Assembly: GCA_963738325.1 (NCBI GenBank)
Contig: CAVTWD010000009.1
Coordinates: 791,258-855,257 of the forward strand
Source: CAVTWD01 sp963738325
GTDB lineage: Bacteria > Actinomycetota > Acidimicrobiia > Acidimicrobiales > Ilumatobacteraceae
Direction of reading: 5' to 3'
DNA length: 64,000 bases
In this document: one piece after another, positions 42,447 through 52,001 of the stretch
Position numbering within the stretch: the first letter of the stretch is position 1
Layout of the letters: every line of letters begins with the position of its first letter
The notes under the pieces: model-generated
Database searches by the model: none
Seen by the model: only the letters and a program-made list of their open reading frames with translations
What the model was told of the DNA's origin: nothing
Translations under genes and position numbers: made by a program

Positions 42447-45400
42447 ATGTTGCGCGTCTCCACGCTCTACGCGTCGTCGGCGATGGCGACCGCCGCCTAC
42501 TACACCCATTACCTCGCGCAGGCACCTGGTGAGGAGCCGGGTGTGTGGTCGGGCCGCCAGGCGGCCGAGCTGGGACTCGCCGGACGGGTCGACGCCGACG
42601 GTCTCGAAGCGCTGCTCGAGGGCCGTGACCCCACGACGGGGACACCGTTGGGCAACGGGCTGCGCGACCGGACGTTGGCGAGCGGGAAGGTGGTGCGGGC
42701 GGTTGCGGGGTTCGACGCCACGTTTTCGGCCCCGAAGTCGCTGAGTGTGTGGTGGGCGCTCACCGGTGATGCTGGTCTGCTCGACGCCCACGACGTCGCC
42801 GTGAGCGCGGCACTCGAGCACCTGGAGCGGTTCGGGGCGACCACCCGGGTGCGGGTCGATGGCCGCCGCCGGCACCCGGACTCACTCGGGCTGACCGTGG
42901 GCACGTTCCGCCAGACGACGTCTCGGGCCGATGACCCCCAGGTGCACACCCACGCCGTCATCTCGGCCAAGGTCCGGACCGACGAGGGCCGGTGGCTGGC
43001 CCTCGACGCCCGCTACCTGAAGCGGCACCAGCGGATGCTGGGCGGCCTGTACCAGTCGGTGCTGCGAGCCGAGCTGTCCCACCGCTACGGGGTGGCGTGG
43101 GAGCCGATCGTCAACGGTCAGGCCGAGATCGCCGGCCTTCCCCGAGAGCTGCTCGAGGTGTTCTCCAAACGCGCCGGCCAGGTCGAGGACGCATTGGCCG
43201 CCAAGGTGGGCGAGTTTCGTCGTCGCGAGGGCCGGGACCCGACGACCTGGGAACGCGCCGCGCTGTGCCGAGAGGCGTCGGCCGACACCCGGGCCTGCAA
43301 GACGGGCAACGGTGTCGGTGGTCTGCGGACACGATGGGCCGCCGAAGCGGCCGAGCTCGACTGGACGCCGAGCCGGGTCGCGGCCGCTGTCGACGGCGCC
43401 GGGCTCCGCCGGGAGCCGGTGCCGATGGTCACCGTCGAGGAGGTCATCGACCAGCTCTCCGTGTCGGGTTCGACGTGGACCCGGGCCGATGTGCTCCGAG
43501 CGATCTGCGACCTCCAGCCACCCGTGTCCGAGTTGTCGGGACACCGTTGGGCCGTCGCCCTCGAACGCGCCTGCGACCAGGTCATCGACGCCTGCGTCGA
43601 TCTCGACCCGCCCGGTCACGTCACCCGACGGGCTTCCGACGGCCGGTCGGTATGGCTGGAACCGGTGGCCCCCCACTACACCAGCGAGACGATCCTCGCC
43701 GAAGAGGAGCACGTGCTGGCCTGGGCCATGGACGCCCACGCCGAGCAGCCGGCGCCGTCGCCGACGGTCGTGCGGGCAGGCCTGGACGTCTTGCAGGCCG
43801 ACGCCGCCGCCGCGGTCGCCGGCACCGAGCGGCTCGTCGTCGTGGTGGGACCGGCCGGTGCCGGAAAGACCACAATGTTGGAACGGGCGGTCGACGACCT
43901 GGCGTCATGGGACCGGCGCGTGTTCGGCGCGGCACCGACGGCCAAAGCGGCCCGTGTCCTGCAACGAGAGACGGGCGTGGCCACCGACACGGTCGCCAAG
44001 CTGCTCCACGAATGGAGCCGAACCGACCGGGCTCCACTCGACACCTATCGGCTCTCCGTCGGCACGACGGTCATCGTCGACGAGGCCGGCATGATTGGCA
44101 CCGCCTCCCTGCACCGCCTCGTCGGCCTGGCTGAGTGCCAGGGGTGGCGACTGGCGCTGGTCGGTGACCCTCGCCAGCTCCAGGCCGTGGGCCGGGGCGG
44201 CCTGTTCGCCGAGCTGTGCGCCACTGGCCGCGTGCATGAACTCGCCCGTCTCCACCGCTTCATCGAGCGGTGGGAGGCGGCCGCCTCCCTGCAACTGCGC
44301 GCCGGCAACCCGCGAGCGATCGACGCCTACGAAGCCCACGGCCGGATCGTCGCCGGCCCGTTCCTTGACCATCTCGACCTCATCACCGAGGACTGGATCG
44401 GGCACACCCTCGCCGGCCGCACGGTGGCCATCACGGCCGCCACCAACGACCACGTCGACGCCCTCAACGACGCCACCCAAGGGATGCGCCTCACCATCGG
44501 CCAGCTCCGATCCGGAGACGGGGTCGTGTGGATCGCCGGCGGCCAGGTCGCCTACCCGGGAGACATCGTTGCGACCCGCCGCAACGACCGGCAGCTGCTC
44601 ACGTCGGAGGGCGAGCCGGTCCGCAACCGTGATCTGTGGGACGTGGTGGCGACCCACAGGGATGGGTCGCTCTCCGTGTCCCACCGGACTGGACACGGTG
44701 TCGTCACTCTCCCGCCGGAGTACGCACAGGATCATGTTCGTCTCGGCTATGCCGCCACCGAGCACGGCAATCAGGCCGACACCGTCGACGTGGCGATCGA
44801 GCTCGTCTCGACGGCCACCACCCACCGGGGTCTGTACGTCGGCGCCACCCGCGGCCGCGACGAGAACCGCATCCACGTCATCACCGACACGTACGACCTC
44901 GCCGAAGCCCGCGACGTCCTTGAATCCGTGCTCGCCCACGATCAGGCTGACATCCCGGCCGTCACTCAGCGACGCGACCTCGCCCTCCAAGCGCGATCCG
45001 CCCATCCCGGACGGCCTGAGCTTACATCGATCATTCCCGGCTGGGTCGGCCCGTGGCGGGCCCAGCTCGAACAACGCCGCGAGGATCTCGTCGACTACCT
45101 CGACGACCGAGCCCGCCGCCGAGCCGAGGCCGCCGCCGAACTCGCCGACCTCCAACCGGCACTCGCCGCCGCCCGAGCCACCTGGCAGCCCTACGGCAAC
45201 GCCATCGCCGAGATCGAAGACGAACTGCGAAGCGAGCTACGGCCCGCCATGTGGAAGGCCAACAGCGACGCCAGGCACGCCGGCTTCGGCCATCACCACG
45301 CGACGGCACGGCGAGCCAAGGCCGCCAACGGTCGAGTCGCCGACGCCGAAGCCCGCATCGCCGCCATCCAACGACGGCGCCGCCGACGTCAAACAGCGAC

Positions 45401-45774
45401 TCGACGCGGTCGAAGCCCAAGCATGGAACCTCCACGACCGTGCGCATCCGTCACCGGCCGGGTTCGGCCTCGAAGACCTGCATCGCGAAGAGGTCCACGA
45501 GATCGATCGGATGTTGGACGCTCTCGACGTGGGGACCACGTGGGCCAGCGGCCACCCGGTCGCGGTCGCCGACCTCACGAACGCGGCTGAGGTCTTCGCC
45601 GACTCGGCCCGCCGGACGCCAGTGTTGTCCAGAAACCCCGGGGACATCGATCGATCCCAATGGTTTGAGCTTCTCGGACCCGTCCTCGAGCTTCTTGACC
45701 GACGCGGTGTCGAGCTTTCCCACGACACGCCCCATCTGGAGCGAGCAGAGCCCGATCTCGGCCTTGACCTCTGA
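42447..45774 (+). CDS. MobF-family relaxase-helicase (TraA-like), one frameshift
   Basis: About 1,100 residues from ATG 42447. N-terminal relaxase (TrwC/MobF): tyrosines in AAYYTHYLAQ (~17-24), ATFSAPKSLSVWWAL and the metal HTH in DDPQVHTHAVISAKV (~165). A RecD-like helicase follows: Walker A VVGPAGAGKTTML (~468), Walker B TVIVDEAGMIG, LALVGDPRQLQAVGRGG and the motif VI-like GLYVGATRGRDENRIHV. At ~45,385 the frame changes within a poly-Arg artefact; the other frame continues the coiled-coil C-terminus (VKQRLDAVEAQAWNLHDRAH) to TGA at 45772-45774. It nicks oriT and unwinds DNA for conjugative transfer. Confidence 0.9.
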
Positions 45775-46632
45775 TCACCAGTCCGCCGCACCACACACGT
45801 TCTCTTCAGCCTCGTGGTCGGGAACGACGCAGCGAGGGGAGGCCGTCACAACGGCCACGACTCGTTCGAGCTCGTCGACGCAGAAGCTGCAGGCTCTGCC
45901 ATCCGCGACGCTGCTCGAGGCGAAGCGGGATGCCTCGGAGGTCGCGAGGCCACGAACCGGCCGCAGTGCCGCGCCGAGCTGATCACACGATCTGGAGGCC
46001 ACTTGCGGACGCTCGCATCGACGCTGGCATGCAGGCTGATCCACCGGGGATCGGCGCACCGAACAATGCGGGGGCGCACACCGCCGGGGGACTCGTCGGG
46101 CTCACGGCGTGCATCGAAAGCGCGGGCCGGTCCGCGGAGCCAACGTGCACAGCTACATCGACGACATCGCGGACACCATCGAGATAACGCTGTCCACGAC
46201 GAACGCCGGACCCCTCGTCGGCTACATCATGGACACCCGAAGCCGGACTGGAGAGAAGGGCCGATATGTAGGTGATCGCGAACGCCGTGCCACGGGATAT
46301 CAGCGAGCGTTATCGAGTGCCCGCAAACGGCACATCGGGGACGCCGCTGGCGATCGTTGCGAGCGCGTTACGGGGGCGCCTCTTCGGGGACGCGCGCCGT
46401 CGTGAACCTGCATCCCGAGCCTCGGCATGCTCGGCCTCGATTGCCGCGATCATGCGCGCTCTCGCCCAAGCGCACAGGCTCCGGATCGACGCAATCGGGC
46501 GCGTGATGTTCCCGCGCAGGAACGGGCAGGTCCGCGCGATTTGTGGGGATGGCATTCGGGACCTTCGCCCCTTCCGGAGTGACCACTCTCGGCCCATGAT
46601 CCGGGTACAACTCTGAGAGAGATGTGGTTCAG
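45775..46632. other. 858 bp without a confident gene
   Basis: Short ORFs exist on both strands but none resembles a known family. A minus-strand 94-aa ORF (45775-46059) has a Cys-x2-Cys and two further cysteines near its end and could be a small zinc protein. GC content and codon bias are weaker than in neighbours. An oriT or direct repeats might be expected near the relaxase, but I could not identify one. Confidence 0.4.
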
Positions 46633-47463
46633 ATGGCTTCTGTCGCGATGCCACGTCCCGCCTTGCCGCCGCTTCACGCGACGCTGTCTCGCACCGAGCG
46701 CCACCATCTGGCGGAGTGGTACATCGCGTGGGCGCTGATCGTCTTCGCCGTGCCACTGATCGGCGCGGGACTCCTGGAGCTTCACCACGACCTGTACCTC
46801 CTGATCTACTTCACCGTCGTAGGCACATTCCTGGCGTCGTTCGTGGCGCACACGCACCTCGATTGGCGGGGATGGCTTCGCACCAGACTGTGGTGGAGCA
46901 TTGCGGCTGGCGCGGTTGTGGGCTTCGCCATCGTCCGCAACGTCTTCAGTGAAGCATCGATGGCGCATCCGTCAGGCAGCTTCTACTGGTTCGAACTGGC
47001 TTGGCGCGGAGTGCTCTACGGGACCGTCGATGCGTTGTCGTTGTTCGTGTTCCCGGCGACGGTGGCCTACCTGCTGCTCCGTGACAGCGACCGCAGGCGC
47101 CGGCTCCGTTTCGCCGGGTTGACCCTGGTGTTGACGATGGGGATCACGGCGGCGTACCACCTCGGCTACCCGCAGTTCCGCGGGAGCGATCTCATCCAGC
47201 CGGAGATCGGCGCGGTGATCGCGACCATCCCGACGGCGCTCACCGGCAACCCTGTGGGCGCGATCGTCGCCCATGCCACCTACCACGTCGGGGCCAACGT
47301 GCACACCTACAGCAGCGCCATCTACTTGCCGCCTGACCTCAACGGCTACGCCGAACGCGGCAGCGGCACCGCCGGGCTGGCATTGGCGGCACTGTGGATC
47401 GTGATCGCCGGGACCGTCATCTACAGCGAGCGTCGTCGCCTGTTCCCGGCCAGCGAGCGGTAA
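46633..47463 (+). CDS. CPBP-like (CAAX-protease-related) membrane protein
   Basis: 276 aa from ATG 46633 (GAGAGAG upstream). Seven or eight hydrophobic helices. The stretch WFELAWRGVLYGTVDAL resembles the E-x3-R first motif of CPBP intramembrane proteases, TAAYHLGYPQF the His motif and IVAHATYHVGANVH the last motif. The usual EE pair is a single Glu, so activity is uncertain. CPBP genes are common in phage-resistance, bacteriocin-immunity and signalling contexts. It heads a three-gene run with the next two. Confidence 0.6.
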   Translation: MASVAMPRPALPPLHATLSRTERHHLAEWYIAWALIVFAVPLIGAGLLELHHDLYLLIYFTVVGTFLASFVAHTHLDWRGWLRTRLWWSIAAGAVVGFAIVRNVFSEASMAHPSGSFYWFELAWRGVLYGTVDALSLFVFPATVAYLLLRDSDRRRRLRFAGLTLVLTMGITAAYHLGYPQFRGSDLIQPEIGAVIATIPTALTGNPVGAIVAHATYHVGANVHTYSSAIYLPPDLNGYAERGSGTAGLALAALWIVIAGTVIYSERRRLFPASER

Positions 47464-47468
47464 TCGAA

Positions 47469-48029
47469 ATGGCAACGCATGTCGCACTCTCGCGACATCA
47501 CGACCGGCAGAGGCCGTTGCTCGGCATTCGCGGCACGCCGGGACGGCTCGCGCTGGCGGTGTTCCGAACGCCGTTGTGGTTGTATCGCCGGGGCTGGGGC
47601 TGGCTGCTGGGCCGCACGTTTCTCATGCTCGTCCACGTCGGTCGCAAAACCGGTCAACCGCACGACATGGTGGCGATGATCCTCGCCGATAACCGCGACA
47701 CCGGCGAGGTCGTGATCTTCTCGGGTTGGGGACCCGACGTCGATTGGCTGTGCAACCTGCGCGCCGGCCCTGCCCGAGAAGTCCGCATCGCCCGTGACCG
47801 CTTCCTACCGGAACACCGTTTCCTCAGCGAAGACGAAGCCGTCGCGGTCATCGCCGCGTTCAGGCGTCGTCACCCCGGTCGGGTTCGGCTCGCCACCGCC
47901 ATCCTCGGCTGGGGTGACCTTCGCAGCGACGCCGCCCTCCGCGACTTCGTCCGCGGCCATCCCTTCGTCGCTCTACATCCAGCCGCGAAGGCGCCGACAT
48001 CGACACCTCACAGGGAGGTCGAACAGTGA
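47469..48029 (+). CDS. Deazaflavin (F420)-dependent nitroreductase-family oxidoreductase
   Basis: 186 aa from ATG 47469. The split-barrel motif of the Ddn/DDN family is seen in RRGWGWLLGRTFLMLVHVGR, KTGQPHDMVAMIL and WLCNLRAGPAREVRI. This family uses reduced F420 to act on quinones or other electrophiles. Starts 6 bp after the CPBP-like gene and overlaps the next by GTGA, so the three are likely one transcript. A second family member is at 59.8 kb. Confidence 0.8.
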   Translation: MATHVALSRHHDRQRPLLGIRGTPGRLALAVFRTPLWLYRRGWGWLLGRTFLMLVHVGRKTGQPHDMVAMILADNRDTGEVVIFSGWGPDVDWLCNLRAGPAREVRIARDRFLPEHRFLSEDEAVAVIAAFRRRHPGRVRLATAILGWGDLRSDAALRDFVRGHPFVALHPAAKAPTSTPHREVEQ

Positions 48030-48820
48030 CCGACACCGCAGATGTGTCGCTCTTGGCGGCGATGCTCAACATGACCGAGTTTCACCACGAACACGAGAAG
48101 TTCTATTCGGTGTCACCGCGAGTACAAGCAGTGACGCTGCAACGCCACTCGCGTACGCTGCACGCACTCGCGGACCGCTGGACCGTGCCGACACCAGCCG
48201 GGGCCCGTGTGACCACCCGTTACGCAGGAGCGCCCGATCTCAACGCGCCGGTCGCGACGCAACTCGACGGCGTGCTGTTCATGGAGGGCGAAGGAGAGCC
48301 CAGCGAGATCACGCAGCTCAAACGAGACCTGCGGCTGCACGCATCCGACGCACGCGGGGCTGGTGAGTGGTTGGGTGCAGCCATGCAGTCGAACTGGGAT
48401 CTCGCCCCCGTGCTGTTCGACATCGACGAACTCGCCGACCTGCTCGGCGAGCGACACCGCATCATTGCGAACAACTGGCAGTCCGCGTCGGTCATGACGC
48501 TCGTCGGTCACGTTCTCGACCGTGCCGTTGACCTGCTCGATCACATCGACTTCACTCCAACCAGCCTGCGCGCCGACCTCGCCGGCCCGGCAGTCTCAAC
48601 GCAGCACGTCTACGCCACTGCCGAGATGATCGACCACGCGTCGGATCTACTCGGCCAATTCGCGGCACTGGTTCACGACAACGAACGGAGATGGCGCGTC
48701 TTCCACGCCCGCCTCCAAGAAATCGTCGACGACCAGACATCCCCAGCTAGCACCGATCTGGTGCGACGGAAGCCACATCAGCGAACACCTCCAACCGGCG
48801 CGACAGGCCTGCCGCCGTGA
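48026..48820 (+). CDS. Hypothetical protein, operonic with the deazaflavin oxidoreductase
   Basis: 264 aa, soluble, helix-rich, no recognised domain. Begins TDTADVSLLAAMLNMTEFHH and contains VLFDIDELADLLGERHRIIAN and VSTQHVYATAEMIDHASDLL. The 4-bp overlap with the preceding gene and even codon use argue that it is real. Unknown function. Confidence 0.6.
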   Translation: MTDTADVSLLAAMLNMTEFHHEHEKFYSVSPRVQAVTLQRHSRTLHALADRWTVPTPAGARVTTRYAGAPDLNAPVATQLDGVLFMEGEGEPSEITQLKRDLRLHASDARGAGEWLGAAMQSNWDLAPVLFDIDELADLLGERHRIIANNWQSASVMTLVGHVLDRAVDLLDHIDFTPTSLRADLAGPAVSTQHVYATAEMIDHASDLLGQFAALVHDNERRWRVFHARLQEIVDDQTSPASTDLVRRKPHQRTPPTGATGLPP

Positions 48821-49043
48821 CCGTCCGGCACGTGCCGTTCTTTCTCGCTTCTCGGCGGCGCCGGCGAGGTCGAGATCGGCTCGGCATCGAGCTCGACAGA
48901 CTGTCCCCGAATGTTCAGCCCAGTCGGGGAGGCGCGCGTCACAGAACGCCGGCTCGGGGGGGCGGCGCCAGATGCACTGGGACCAGGCCTCAGCCGGTCC
49001 TGGCTAACTGCGGCGTCGGTGGGGCCCTGCCCGTGGCGGTACG

Positions 49044-49346
49044 TCAGAGCTCGAGCTTGCTCTTCGCCATGCAGATCGCGAGGTGAGCGTCGAGGATGGC
49101 GTCCCGTGTCGCCGGGGACAGGCCCGAATCCGCTTCCGCAGCTGCCTTGGCGCTGTCGCCGGCCTGTTCGAGCTCGATGACGGCCACCCGTTCATCGGTC
49201 GACGCCGCCGCCTTGTCTGCTTTGCGGGCGAACTCGAGGACCACTGCGACCAGTACCGGTGATGCTCCCGCGTCGTGGTCGACGGCGTCACGAGCGCTGT
49301 CGATCTTCGCCCGGGCCGCCTGGAGTCGTTCTGCCGTTGTCGCCAC
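49044..49346 (-). CDS. Hypothetical helical protein
   Basis: 100 aa from GTG 49346, leaderless (TAGCCT 6 nt upstream). Nearly all alpha-helical and Ala-rich with heptad-like spacing (LQAARAKIDSARDAVDHDAG, KADKAAASTDERVAVIELEQ, ATRDAILDAHLAICMAKSKL). No family recognised. Confidence 0.5.
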   Translation of the reverse strand: MATTAERLQAARAKIDSARDAVDHDAGASPVLVAVVLEFARKADKAAASTDERVAVIELEQAGDSAKAAAEADSGLSPATRDAILDAHLAICMAKSKLEL

Positions 49347-49352
49347 GGCTGA

Positions 49353-49358
49353 AGGCTA
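49353..49358 (-). promoter_or_regulatory. -10 box of the 49,346 gene
   Basis: TAGCCT on the minus strand, 6 nt before GTG. Confidence 0.45.
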
Positions 49359-49474
49359 CGCCTGGCCCGCCGGACGTGCTCAAGAACGCCGGGTGGGTCG
49401 CCCCGTCGGCAGAGGCGGTCGTGGGCGACGGGCGGCGCGACGAGGGCGGGCTCGAATGAGCCAGGCTGTTGGGT

Positions 49475-49864
49475 GTGTTCGAGGAGTTGGAGTTCCTTTA
49501 CTGCCCGAGTTCCGATGTGTCCGCTGAGCTCGCCTACTTCGTGGAGGGGTTGGGGGCCCAGGTGGTGTACGCCATCGAAGCCTTCGATACCCGCGTCGCC
49601 ATGCTTCGTCTCGCCGTCACCGGCCCGAAGCTCCTCCTCGCCCAGCATCTCCACGGTGACCAGCCGGTCCTCGTGTACCGGGTCGGGGACCTCGAGGCGA
49701 CCGAGACGGAACTCGCCCGACGAGGTGTCGGATTGAGCCCCCGCTTCGGGTTCCCCGACGGCGACGCCACGGAACTGGACGTCCCGGGCCCACAACGCAT
49801 CGCCGTCTACCAGCGGACACGACCCGAACGAGCTGCGCAGCTCGAGGGCCGCATCGACTTCTGA
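49475..49864 (+). CDS. VOC-family (glyoxalase-like) protein
   Basis: 129 aa from GTG 49475 (TTG 49469 possible). Strand-helix-strand pattern FEELEFLYCPSSDVSAELAY, YFVEGLGAQVVYAIEAFDT and RVGDLEATETELARRGV, then FGFPDGDATELDVPGPQRIA, fits a VOC fold. No metal ligands obvious; function unknown. Confidence 0.6.
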   Translation: MFEELEFLYCPSSDVSAELAYFVEGLGAQVVYAIEAFDTRVAMLRLAVTGPKLLLAQHLHGDQPVLVYRVGDLEATETELARRGVGLSPRFGFPDGDATELDVPGPQRIAVYQRTRPERAAQLEGRIDF

Positions 49865-50118
49865 CCCTGTGGTCGTTGGCCGACCGTCCGCTATCACCGG
49901 CTCTGGGACCGTCACACAGCCACCGGCCGGTCCTAGGAGCCGACCCTGCTCAGGCCCGGTGAGTGTCGTGGCTGTCGACACGCCAACACACTCGACCGCG
50001 CCGGTTCTGCTCGGGCTCGCGGGAGCGGAACCTGGCGATCCAGCCCGTCCGGCGCCGCCACGCGGTGGTTGCCCCGGTTAGCTTGGTCCGCGACACCCGA
50101 ATGAGACGGAGGGCCGCC

Positions 50119-50388
50119 ATGCTCGATCCGAGGCACCGGTTCCTCATCGACTTCTGCGTCCCTTGAAACTACGTACCCCGTGCCGTCAGTTTGGCGGACC
50201 AGCTTCTCAGCGGTTGGGCCCCAATCATCGAGAACATCGAGCTCATTCCGTCATCCAACGGCCGCTTCGAGGTGTCGCTCGACGGTGACCTCATCTTCTC
50301 GAAGAAGGCGCTCGGACGACACGCCGCGCCTGGTGAGATTGTCGACCTCGTGCGCCAACGCATCGGCCCTGAGATCCCCCGCAGCTGA
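50119..50388 (+). CDS. SelW/Rdx-family protein with in-frame TGA at CxxU (probable selenoprotein)
   Basis: ATG 50119 follows GGAGGG at 50108-50113. The frame reads MLDPRHRFLIDFCVP, TGA (50164-50166), NYVPRAVSLADQLLSGWAP, ENIELIPSSNGRFEVSLDGD, LIFSKK and ends at 50388: 89 codons plus stop. The body is a normal thioredoxin-like SelT/SelW/SelH protein, and the TGA stands exactly where the second Cys of the CxxC motif belongs. A stem-loop follows at the distance of a bacterial SECIS. Frame and homology continue on both sides, so read-through as selenocysteine is the simplest reading. Alternatives: a TGC/TGT miscalled as TGA, or a true nonsense mutation. SelA, SelB, SelC and SelD are not in the window. 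Confidence 0.72.
50164..50198 (+). promoter_or_regulatory. Possible bacterial SECIS stem-loop
   Basis: After the TGA, CC (bulge GT) GCC pairs with GGC-GG around the 8-nt loop GTCAGTTT; the loop begins 19 nt after TGA, and a bulged U near +15 recalls the E. coli fdhF element. The stem is only about five pairs, so the call rests mainly on position. Confidence 0.4.
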
Positions 50389-50730
50389 TGCCGGCGAGTT
50401 GGCCCCGCTACCTTCTGTGAGGGTGGTGCGACCGAGCCGAAAGCGGGTCGCTCCTGATTGCAGGGTCGGGGTCACCGTCGCCAGCTGACCGAGGGCGGCG
50501 TGAACCTCGCATCGGACGAAGATGGCGGCGGGAGCGCTGAGCTTGCGGCGACTTCGCCGGGGGCGAGACCGACGTCGACTTCGAAGCCGTTGGAACGTCG
50601 CCTCGCTTCGCGCCACTACGGAATCAACCGATTGCCGCAGTAGCGACAGCGGTAACCGTCCGGCGGCGGACCTCGAGCCTCCCATAACCGCGGTGGACAG
50701 CGACGGACCGGAGTGGCCTCAAACGCCGGG
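50389..50730. other. 342 bp without a recognisable gene
   Basis: Between the SelW-like gene and the convergent MTHFR homologue. Contains TACCTT at 50411 that could be a -10 box, but no plausible ORF follows. Nothing else seen. Confidence 0.4.
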
Positions 50731-51495
50731 TCAGCGGAGCGCGGGTTCGAGTGCGGCGGCGACCTGGCCGTAGCGGTTGACCGGGATGAGGTGGGCGCCG
50801 TCGAACGCGTTCGAGTCGCGAACGTCGAGGACGAGCTCAACCGCGAGATCGATGCCGGCATTGGGGTTGGCGTCGAGTCGGTCGAGGATGTGGCGCGGTA
50901 CCGCGAGCTGCGGGACGTCGGCACCGACCTTGCGGGCCATGCTGGCAGACGGCAGCGCCATGACCCCGGCGTAGACCGCGCCGTCGAACTCGATGCCGGC
51001 CCGCCAGGTGACTATCGCGTCGAGGTCATAGGAGACCTGCAGGTACCAGGCATCGGCGTCGTGCTTCCATGCCGGCACGGCGCCGAGGCCGCAGGAGACA
51101 CCGATGCGGATGGGCACCGTCTGCTCCTCGGCGAAGTCGCGTGCCATGTCGATCATGGATCGCACCGTGAGGTCGTCGGAACGTCGACCTGTCTCGGGTC
51201 GGTCGCCGTACACGAAGAGGAACTCCCCGACGCCGTAGGCCGCCGCGGTGAGCAGGTCGCGCCGGAAGCCGAGCAGGTTGCGGTCCCGGGCGTTGATGCA
51301 CGCGACGGCGCGGCACCCCATCTGCGCGACCTCGTGGGCCACGGCGACGCTCGACACGGTCGCACGACCGATGTGGTTGTCCGGGATCAGGAAGCGGGTC
51401 GCGATCGTGCTGAGGACCCCGATCTGGTGGCGGACCCGCGTCAGGTCGGGCCGAGTCGCCGGCTCGATCTCGCACACCACCTCGAACGCATCCAT
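50731..51495 (-). CDS. Methylenetetrahydrofolate reductase-family protein
   Basis: 254 aa from ATG 51495 (TAGTAT 6 nt upstream). TIM-barrel landmarks: FEVVCEIEPATRPDLTRVRH at the N-terminus (catalytic Glu region), NHIGRATVSSVAVAHEVAQM, then VACINARDRNLLGFRRDLL and the flavin site VGEFLFVYGDRPETGRRSDD. Somewhat shorter and more divergent than classical MetF, so it may reduce another C1 carrier or be a paralogue. No neighbour in one-carbon metabolism. Confidence 0.75.
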   Translation of the reverse strand: MDAFEVVCEIEPATRPDLTRVRHQIGVLSTIATRFLIPDNHIGRATVSSVAVAHEVAQMGCRAVACINARDRNLLGFRRDLLTAAAYGVGEFLFVYGDRPETGRRSDDLTVRSMIDMARDFAEEQTVPIRIGVSCGLGAVPAWKHDADAWYLQVSYDLDAIVTWRAGIEFDGAVYAGVMALPSASMARKVGADVPQLAVPRHILDRLDANPNAGIDLAVELVLDVRDSNAFDGAHLIPVNRYGQVAAALEPALR

Positions 51496-51501
51496 CACGA
51501 G

Positions 51502-51507
51502 ATACTA
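51502..51507 (-). promoter_or_regulatory. -10 box of the MTHFR-family gene
   Basis: TAGTAT on the minus strand, 6 nt before ATG 51495. Confidence 0.5.
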
Positions 51508-51688
51508 CGACCGCATCGAACGGGCCGGTCCTTCCCGGTGAGGCCCAAGCTCGCGTCGGACGGCGCCCGGAGCGGAGCGCGCCGGCGCGCCTCATCCCCG
51601 TCTCTGCGAGCCATGCCCCACTCCTTGTCCCCCAACGCCGGCTGGATGTGAGGTGTTCGCTGTGCATCCCATGAGCATGGAGGTGTAG

Positions 51689-52001
51689 GTGATGACGACA
51701 CTCGAGGAGCCGACGACAACTCTCTGGCGGCCAGCGGATGCGACCCGGTTTGATGAAGCTCAACTAGCGGCGGCCGCGTTTCTCGCGCGTTATAGCGGGC
51801 GAACGTTGGACGCGTACCGGCACGACCTTCGTGCCTTCTTCCAATGGGCCTCCGACAACCAGTTGCTTGTCCTCAGCGCGACAAGGCCGCACATCGAGCT
51901 GTACCGCGCCGCGATGGAAGAGCGTGGGCTTGCGGCCTCCACGATCGACCGTCGACTGTCGACGGTGTGCGGCTTCTACCGGTTCGCTCACATCGACGGG
52001 A
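51689..52001 (+). pseudogene. XerC/D-like tyrosine recombinase, N-terminal part (split by IS)
   Basis: The first ~104 residues of a tyrosine recombinase: a SAM-like core-binding domain with FLARYSGRTLDAYRHDLRAF, FQWASDNQLLVLSATRPHIE and RGLAASTIDRRLSTVCGFYR. It ends in ...HIDG at the left inverted repeat of the IS; the apparent stop at 52,016-52,018 belongs to the IS. The rest is at 54,318. Confidence 0.82.

Larger units (their letters stand above)
40578..45774 (+). mobile_element. tRNA-Lys-inserted mobilizable element (left part; right end not located)
   Basis: Contains a tyrosine integrase, an excisionase-like HTH protein and a MobF relaxase-helicase, all in one direction from the tRNA. 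No second copy of the tRNA 3' end (TTCGAGACCCAGGCGGCCC) is visible in the window by eye, so the right boundary is unknown and may lie beyond 64 kb. No type IV secretion genes are seen in the remaining 18 kb; the element may be mobilizable only, or partly decayed. Confidence 0.6.

Noticed and set aside
43905..45155. 416-aa minus-strand frame and a 559-aa plus-strand frame over the relaxase
   Set aside because: Both are shadows of the MobF helicase domain; only the last ~130 residues of the plus-strand frame are real, as the frameshifted C-terminus.
50740..50765. Possible tRNA T-arm (GGGTTCGAGTG)
   Set aside because: No acceptor or anticodon arm fits; it lies inside the MTHFR-family coding sequence.
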